This document shows, piece by piece, positions 59,989-64,000 of a stretch of 64,000 nucleotides of DNA. Both the position numbers and the translations under genes were made by a program. The notes under the pieces are model-generated. The model was not told the origin of the DNA, did not search any database, and saw only the letters and a list, made by a program, of their open reading frames with translations. The DNA comes from Acidobacteriota bacterium (GTDB lineage Bacteria > Acidobacteriota > Terriglobia > Bryobacterales > UBA6623): assembly GCA_016125275.1 (NCBI GenBank), contig WGMB01000003.1, positions 620,001 through 684,000 on the forward strand. Direction: 5' to 3'. Position 1 is the stretch's first letter; every line of letters starts with the position of its first letter.

Positions 59989-62658
59989 TCAGTCCGCCCG
60001 CAGCGACTCCGCGGGGTCCACGGCCGAGGCTTGCCGCGCCGGCAGATAGCTCGCCGCCAGCGCCGCCCCGCAAACCGCCAGCGCCGCCGCCGCATAGGTA
60101 GCCGGGTCGAGCGGCGTCACCCCAAACAGCAGCGACGAGACCCAGCGCGAGAGTCCCACCGCCGCCCCCAGGCCCGCGACGCAGCCGACGCAAGCCAGCA
60201 GAGCCCCCTGGCGGACGAACAGCCCTTTCACCTGCTCCGGCCGAGCCCCCAGCGCCACCCGAATGCTCATCTCGCGCCGCCGCCGCCCCGCCGCGTAGGC
60301 CAGCACGCCGTACACGCCGATCACGGCCAGCGTCAGCGCCATGCTCCCGGCCACGCCCAGCAGAACCAGCAGGAACGACGTGCGGGCCATCATGCGCCGG
60401 TACATGGCGTCGAGCGTCCGCACCTCCGTCAACGGCAGGTTCGGGTTCACCGCGTGAATGGCCGCCCGAACCTCCCGCAGAAAGCTCCCTGCCCCGGCCC
60501 GGTCGCTTCGAATCTCCAAAATCAAGCTCCGCCGGATCGACAGCGGCTGTCCCGGCTGCCGGGGTTGATCCAGCCCTGTCCGGAAGTACACCAGCAGTGG
60601 CGCCGGCTTGTCGGCCCCAGCCTCATACACATCCTCCGCGACGCCCACGACCTCCATCCAGGAGTCGCCCGTCGGTCCCGGCCGCACCCTCTTGCCCACC
60701 GCGGCCGCCGGCTCTCCCCAGTACTCGCGCGCCATGCTCTCTGACACGATCGCCACCCGCCGCCGCTGCGTCAGGTCCTCCCAGGCAAAGTCGCGGCCAG
60801 CCAGCAAACGCGTGCCCTGCGCGGCGAAAAGCCCCGGCGAGACCCACTTGATGCGTCGGAACGGCGGAATCTCGCCCGGCTCGAACACGCCCTCCACCGC
60901 GATCGTCATGCCGTTCTGATTGTCGGGGTCCATCGGCAACGAGTCGGTCAGCCCGACCGCCTCCACGCCCGGCAGCCGGCCGACGCCTTCGACGATGTCC
61001 GCCTGCATCTGCGCCACCCGCTCGGGCTCGGGGACCTGCGTGTCCGGAATGGCGATGCTCACCGCCTGCACGCTCTCGGCCCGCGTAAAGCCCGGCTCCA
61101 CGGAGCGCAGCGCCATGAAGCTGCGGATCAGCAGCCCGCTGGCCACCAGCAGAACCAGCGCCAGGGCCACCTGCGCCACCACCAGCACATTCTGCGTCCG
61201 CAGTTGCTCGAGCCCCAGGCTCGCGCCGCGCGCCCCGACGACCCAGCCCGGCAGCCCGCACTGCAACGCCGCAATCAGGCCGAACAGCAGGCTCGCCGCC
61301 ACCGAGCCGGCCAAAGCGAACGCCAGCGTCTCCGCGTCCACCGCCACCTCGGCCAGCCGGGGGATCGCGCTCAGATCCTGCACCTTCAGGGATTGCACCG
61401 CCCCATAGGCCAGCGCCACGCCGCAGGCGCCGCCCAGCAGCCCCAGCGTTAGGCTCTCCACCAGCAGCTCCCGGGCGATCCGCCGCCGGCCGGCGCCCAG
61501 CGCGGCCCTTATCGCGAACTCCTGCGTCCGCGCCTGCGCCCTCACCAGCACCAGGTTCGCCACGTTGGCGCAGACCAGCAGGAACACCAAGCCCAGCGCC
61601 CCCGCCAGAACTCCCAGCACCGTGCTGATGTCCCCCACCACGTCCTGCTTCAGCGGACGCAGGTTCGGCCTCAGTTGCACCTCGTCGGCATAGGCGCGGA
61701 AGTCCTCCGGCATCTGCTGCTGCAGGATGCGCGCCGCATCCCGGTTCGCCCCTTCCACCGTCACCCCGGGCTTCAGCCGCGCGACGCCTGACAGGGAGAA
61801 CGGTTCGAAGAAGGGCAGGTTCGCGGTGGCAAACCGTTGTGGCAGCAGAACGTCCGGCTCGAGATCGAGGAACCGGAAGCTCCGCGGCATCACCCCGATC
61901 ACCTGCCGCGAAACCGAGTCGATCATCACCTGGCGCCCGAGAACGCCCCCGTCCCCGCCAAAGCGCCGCAGCCAATACGCGTGCGACAGGATCACGGTCT
62001 GCGGCGTCCCCGGCGTATCGTCCTCCGCGGAGAACCAGCGGCCCAGCAATGGCTGTACGCCCAGCGCCGGCAGAACTCCCTGCGTCACCGTGACGGTATG
62101 GACCTGGTCCGGGTCGCCCGCGCCGGTCAGCGTCGCGGCCCCCTGCCCCCAGACGCCGAACTCCTCGAAGGCCTCCGAGCTCTCCCTCCAAACCGCATAG
62201 AGGCCAGGCCCAAAACCCATGTCGTTGGAACGCCGGCCGTGCAGCTCGCCGGAGTTGAACACGCCCACCAGCGCGTCGGCGTCCGGGTAAGGCAGCGGCC
62301 GGATCAGCACCGCGTTCACCACGCTGAAGATGGCCGTGTTAGCCCCGATGCCCAGCGCCAGCGAAAGGATCGCTGCGGCGCTGAAACCGGGGTTCCGGCG
62401 GATCATCCGAAGTGCATGGCGGGCGTCCCGCAGCAGCCCTTCCAAAAAGGTCCAAGTGTTCATCCTGTAGATCTCCTCGCGGATCAAAGTCGGGCTGCCG
62501 AGCTTCCTGCGCGCGGCCTCGCGCGCCGCCTGGGGGTCCATGCCGCGCGCAATCAGCTCCTCGGTCGTCACGTCCAGGTAGAACTCCAGCTCCTCGCGCT
62601 GCTCGGCGTCAGCCTCGTCGCGCCGCCGGAAGCGCCGCCAGCTCTCGAGCCAGCTCAT
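59989..62658 (-). CDS. ADOP-family ABC transporter permease (MacB/FtsX type)
   Basis: This 889-aa protein has the acidobacterial ADOP architecture. A cytosolic N-terminus (about 1-80, ending [16 protein letters not shown]) precedes a first MacB-like periplasmic core (about 100-360), FtsX-type helices (about 360-480), a second periplasmic core (about 510-750) and four C-terminal helices. [37 protein letters not shown] after the first helix is the family signature. Such permeases occur with a PadR regulator and usually without their own ATPase gene. It is likely an efflux or envelope-remodelling component, with unknown substrate. It starts within the padR stop (4-bp overlap). Confidence 0.93.
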   Translation of the reverse strand: MSWLESWRRFRRRDEADAEQREELEFYLDVTTEELIARGMDPQAAREAARRKLGSPTLIREEIYRMNTWTFLEGLLRDARHALRMIRRNPGFSAAAILSLALGIGANTAIFSVVNAVLIRPLPYPDADALVGVFNSGELHGRRSNDMGFGPGLYAVWRESSEAFEEFGVWGQGAATLTGAGDPDQVHTVTVTQGVLPALGVQPLLGRWFSAEDDTPGTPQTVILSHAYWLRRFGGDGGVLGRQVMIDSVSRQVIGVMPRSFRFLDLEPDVLLPQRFATANLPFFEPFSLSGVARLKPGVTVEGANRDAARILQQQMPEDFRAYADEVQLRPNLRPLKQDVVGDISTVLGVLAGALGLVFLLVCANVANLVLVRAQARTQEFAIRAALGAGRRRIARELLVESLTLGLLGGACGVALAYGAVQSLKVQDLSAIPRLAEVAVDAETLAFALAGSVAASLLFGLIAALQCGLPGWVVGARGASLGLEQLRTQNVLVVAQVALALVLLVASGLLIRSFMALRSVEPGFTRAESVQAVSIAIPDTQVPEPERVAQMQADIVEGVGRLPGVEAVGLTDSLPMDPDNQNGMTIAVEGVFEPGEIPPFRRIKWVSPGLFAAQGTRLLAGRDFAWEDLTQRRRVAIVSESMAREYWGEPAAAVGKRVRPGPTGDSWMEVVGVAEDVYEAGADKPAPLLVYFRTGLDQPRQPGQPLSIRRSLILEIRSDRAGAGSFLREVRAAIHAVNPNLPLTEVRTLDAMYRRMMARTSFLLVLLGVAGSMALTLAVIGVYGVLAYAAGRRRREMSIRVALGARPEQVKGLFVRQGALLACVGCVAGLGAAVGLSRWVSSLLFGVTPLDPATYAAAALAVCGAALAASYLPARQASAVDPAESLRAD

Positions 62659-63014
62659 GAGCGGCCCTCTTCGGCCGGGTTCAGAATGCGGCCGATCGCC
62701 CGCACCAACTCCTCCCAGCGAGAGGTCTGCGCCGCCAGTTGCTTCCTGCCTTCGGGCGTCAGCCGGTAGTACTTGGCGCGGCGGTTGTTCTCCGAAGTCC
62801 CCCAGAACGAGGCGAGCCAGCCGCGGTTCTCCAGGCGACGCAAGGCCGGGTAGAGCGAGCCGTGCTCGACCTGCAGCACCTCCTCGGACCCCTTCTCGAT
62901 GGCATGGGCGATCGTCTGGCCATGCGCCGGCCCCAGGACCAGCGTCTTGAGGATCAGCATGTCGAGGGTCCCTTGGACCATCTCGGATTGCAGCGGCGAT
63001 TCGCGTCTTGGCAT
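62655..63014 (-). CDS. PadR-family transcriptional regulator
   Basis: This 119-aa winged-helix protein has the PadR pattern [60 protein letters not shown], followed by [15 protein letters not shown] and a C-terminal helix for dimerisation. It represses genes until a ligand, often a phenolic or drug-like compound, binds. Its overlap with the ADOP permease gene indicates that it controls this permease. Confidence 0.93.
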   Translation of the reverse strand: MPRRESPLQSEMVQGTLDMLILKTLVLGPAHGQTIAHAIEKGSEEVLQVEHGSLYPALRRLENRGWLASFWGTSENNRRAKYYRLTPEGRKQLAAQTSRWEELVRAIGRILNPAEEGRS

Positions 63015-63156
63015 GTCTTCCTGTCGATGACCGACTAGAGCGTGAACCCGTATCTTAACCCCGTTTTCGCCGCGTTTACAGTGTTTTTACAGATCACCTG
63101 CAGGAACGCCGTCGCCTTCCGCGCCGCGCCGGGGAACATCGCCCCGCCGCCTGCCG

Positions 63157-63162
63157 TATACG
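63157..63162 (+). promoter_or_regulatory. -10-like TATACG of the DUF4440-like gene
   Basis: TATACG ends 6 nt before the ATG at 63169, again with no Shine-Dalgarno sequence. This is a further start-proximal -10 candidate. Confidence 0.45.
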
Positions 63163-63168
63163 CTGTCC

Positions 63169-63990
63169 ATGAGCTTGTTGCGGCCCTGCGCCGCCGTCTT
63201 CGCCCTGCTGGCGGCCGTGGCCCCGACGCTGCCGGCCCAAACCGCCGCCGTCCAGGACCTTCCGCTGACCGCCGAGCAGCGACAGCAGCTCGTGGGCGTC
63301 TACTCCGTCGCCCCGCCCGACGCACAGGCCCCCGCCGCGCGCGTCCGCGTCTTCGAGCAGGACGGCGCGCTGCTGGCCGCCTTCAACGACAACGCTCCCA
63401 CCCGCCTGCTCTCCCAGGGCGACAACGTCTTTCGCCCCGAAGCCGCCGCCGACTTCGAGGTCGCCTTCACGCTCGTCGACGGCCGCGCCCGCAAGGTCTC
63501 CATCACCTCGCCGGGCGGCGTCATGACCGGCGTCCTCGTCGAAACCGCGCCCGACGCGATTCCGCCCTTCGTCTCCCCCACCAGCGGCCCGCTGTATGAC
63601 GAGATCGCCCGCCTCGACGCCGCCCTGTTCGACGCCGCCTTCGTCGCCTGCGACGCCCAAAAGTGGGACGCCTTTCTGGCCGACGACGTCGAGTTCTACC
63701 ACGACCGCGGCGGCTTCACCCAAGGCCGCGCCGTCAAGGCCCCGGCCGACTGCCCGCGCGAGCAAGGGGTCGCTCGCCGCCTGGTCGAAGGCAGCCTCGA
63801 AGTCTTTCCCATCCAGGGTTACGGAGCCGTCGAGCGGGGGACGCACTGCTTCCTGCAACAAGGCGGCGCGACGCCCGGCATTGCCCAGTTCGTGCACCTG
63901 TGGGCCAAGGGCGACGACGGCTGGAAGGTCGCCCGCATCCTGAGCTTCGACCACCGCCCCGACAGCGCCGGCCTCTGCCCCAAGCCTTAG
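63169..63990 (+). CDS. exported protein with C-terminal DUF4440/NTF2-like domain
   Basis: This 273-aa protein has a signal peptide (1-24, ending PAQT). A middle beta-rich region (about 35-130, LTAEQRQQLVGVYSV... RVRVFEQDGALLAAF) resembles the small lipocalin-like domain of DUF3471-type proteins. The C-terminal domain (about 145-265: IARLDAALFDAAFVACDAQKWDAFLADDVEFYHDRGG... HLWAKGDDGWKVARILSFDH) is a NTF2-like/DUF4440 fold. These folds often bind small molecules, but no activity can be assigned. It is divergent from padR. Confidence 0.8.
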   Translation: MSLLRPCAAVFALLAAVAPTLPAQTAAVQDLPLTAEQRQQLVGVYSVAPPDAQAPAARVRVFEQDGALLAAFNDNAPTRLLSQGDNVFRPEAAADFEVAFTLVDGRARKVSITSPGGVMTGVLVETAPDAIPPFVSPTSGPLYDEIARLDAALFDAAFVACDAQKWDAFLADDVEFYHDRGGFTQGRAVKAPADCPREQGVARRLVEGSLEVFPIQGYGAVERGTHCFLQQGGATPGIAQFVHLWAKGDDGWKVARILSFDHRPDSAGLCPKP

Positions 63991-64000
63991 CGCTCCAGCG

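Overview
The window is very GC-rich, densely coded bacterial DNA with third-position GC bias. Its gene content points to the Acidobacteriota, most likely a Solibacter/Bryobacter-type lineage. The indicators are an ADOP-type ABC permease with its PadR regulator, an Oar-like TonB-dependent receptor with an N-terminal carboxypeptidase-like domain, a fused alpha-beta 2-oxoacid dehydrogenase E1, several Tat- or Sec-exported hydrolases and many GTG starts. The taxonomic call is an inference. I found no rRNA, tRNA, CRISPR array, insertion sequence or phage gene.

Layout. 1-2758: end of a surface-polysaccharide cluster (partial gene, O-antigen-type polymerase, DegT/AHBA aminotransferase, joined by 4-bp stop/start overlaps). 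2848-9316: FecR-like secreted protein, thioredoxin-like protein, YheT hydrolase, DedA protein, a gltD without gltB, polysaccharide deacetylase and a Tat-exported esterase. 9368-10081: a PIN-domain toxin/antitoxin-like pair. 10143-20716: amidohydrolase, an OmpR/HK two-component system, fused E1 dehydrogenase, a NarL/HisKA_3 two-component system and a PmoA-like protein. 20865-23740: an ankyrin/CxxCH/terpenoid-cyclase-like fusion, a candidate structured RNA with a strong intrinsic terminator, and a small secreted protein. 23753-29699: type I phosphodiesterase, Uma2 nuclease-like protein, hydroxypyruvate isomerase-like protein and a PHP-glycosyltransferase pair. 30107-34565: nitrogen control genes amtB-glnB-glnD. 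34888-41747: GT-C-like membrane proteins, a GT4 glycosyltransferase, a lipoprotein amidohydrolase and a GHMP kinase. 41821-51607: a PHP/DUF3604-like exoprotein, gluconate permease, aroB, ubiE/menG, ispF, ispD and a PIN-TRAM protein. 52238-55687: Oar-like receptor. 55703-59701: a mosaic accessory stretch with a truncated regulator copy, duplicated terminator sequence, unknown secreted proteins, a pentapeptide-TIR protein and an XRE/membrane-protein operon with a clear twin operator. 59989-63990: ADOP permease, PadR and a DUF4440-like secreted protein.

Two themes cut across the window. First, at least fifteen genes have a TAnnnT-type -10 hexamer only 6-14 nt before the start codon, usually with no Shine-Dalgarno sequence. 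This suggests widespread leaderless or nearly leaderless transcription and was used to choose some starts. Second, the most unusual material is the 55.7-59.7 kb accessory stretch (TIR effector candidate, duplicated and broken regulator, palindromic operator) and the unassigned structured RNA near 22.9-23.05 kb.
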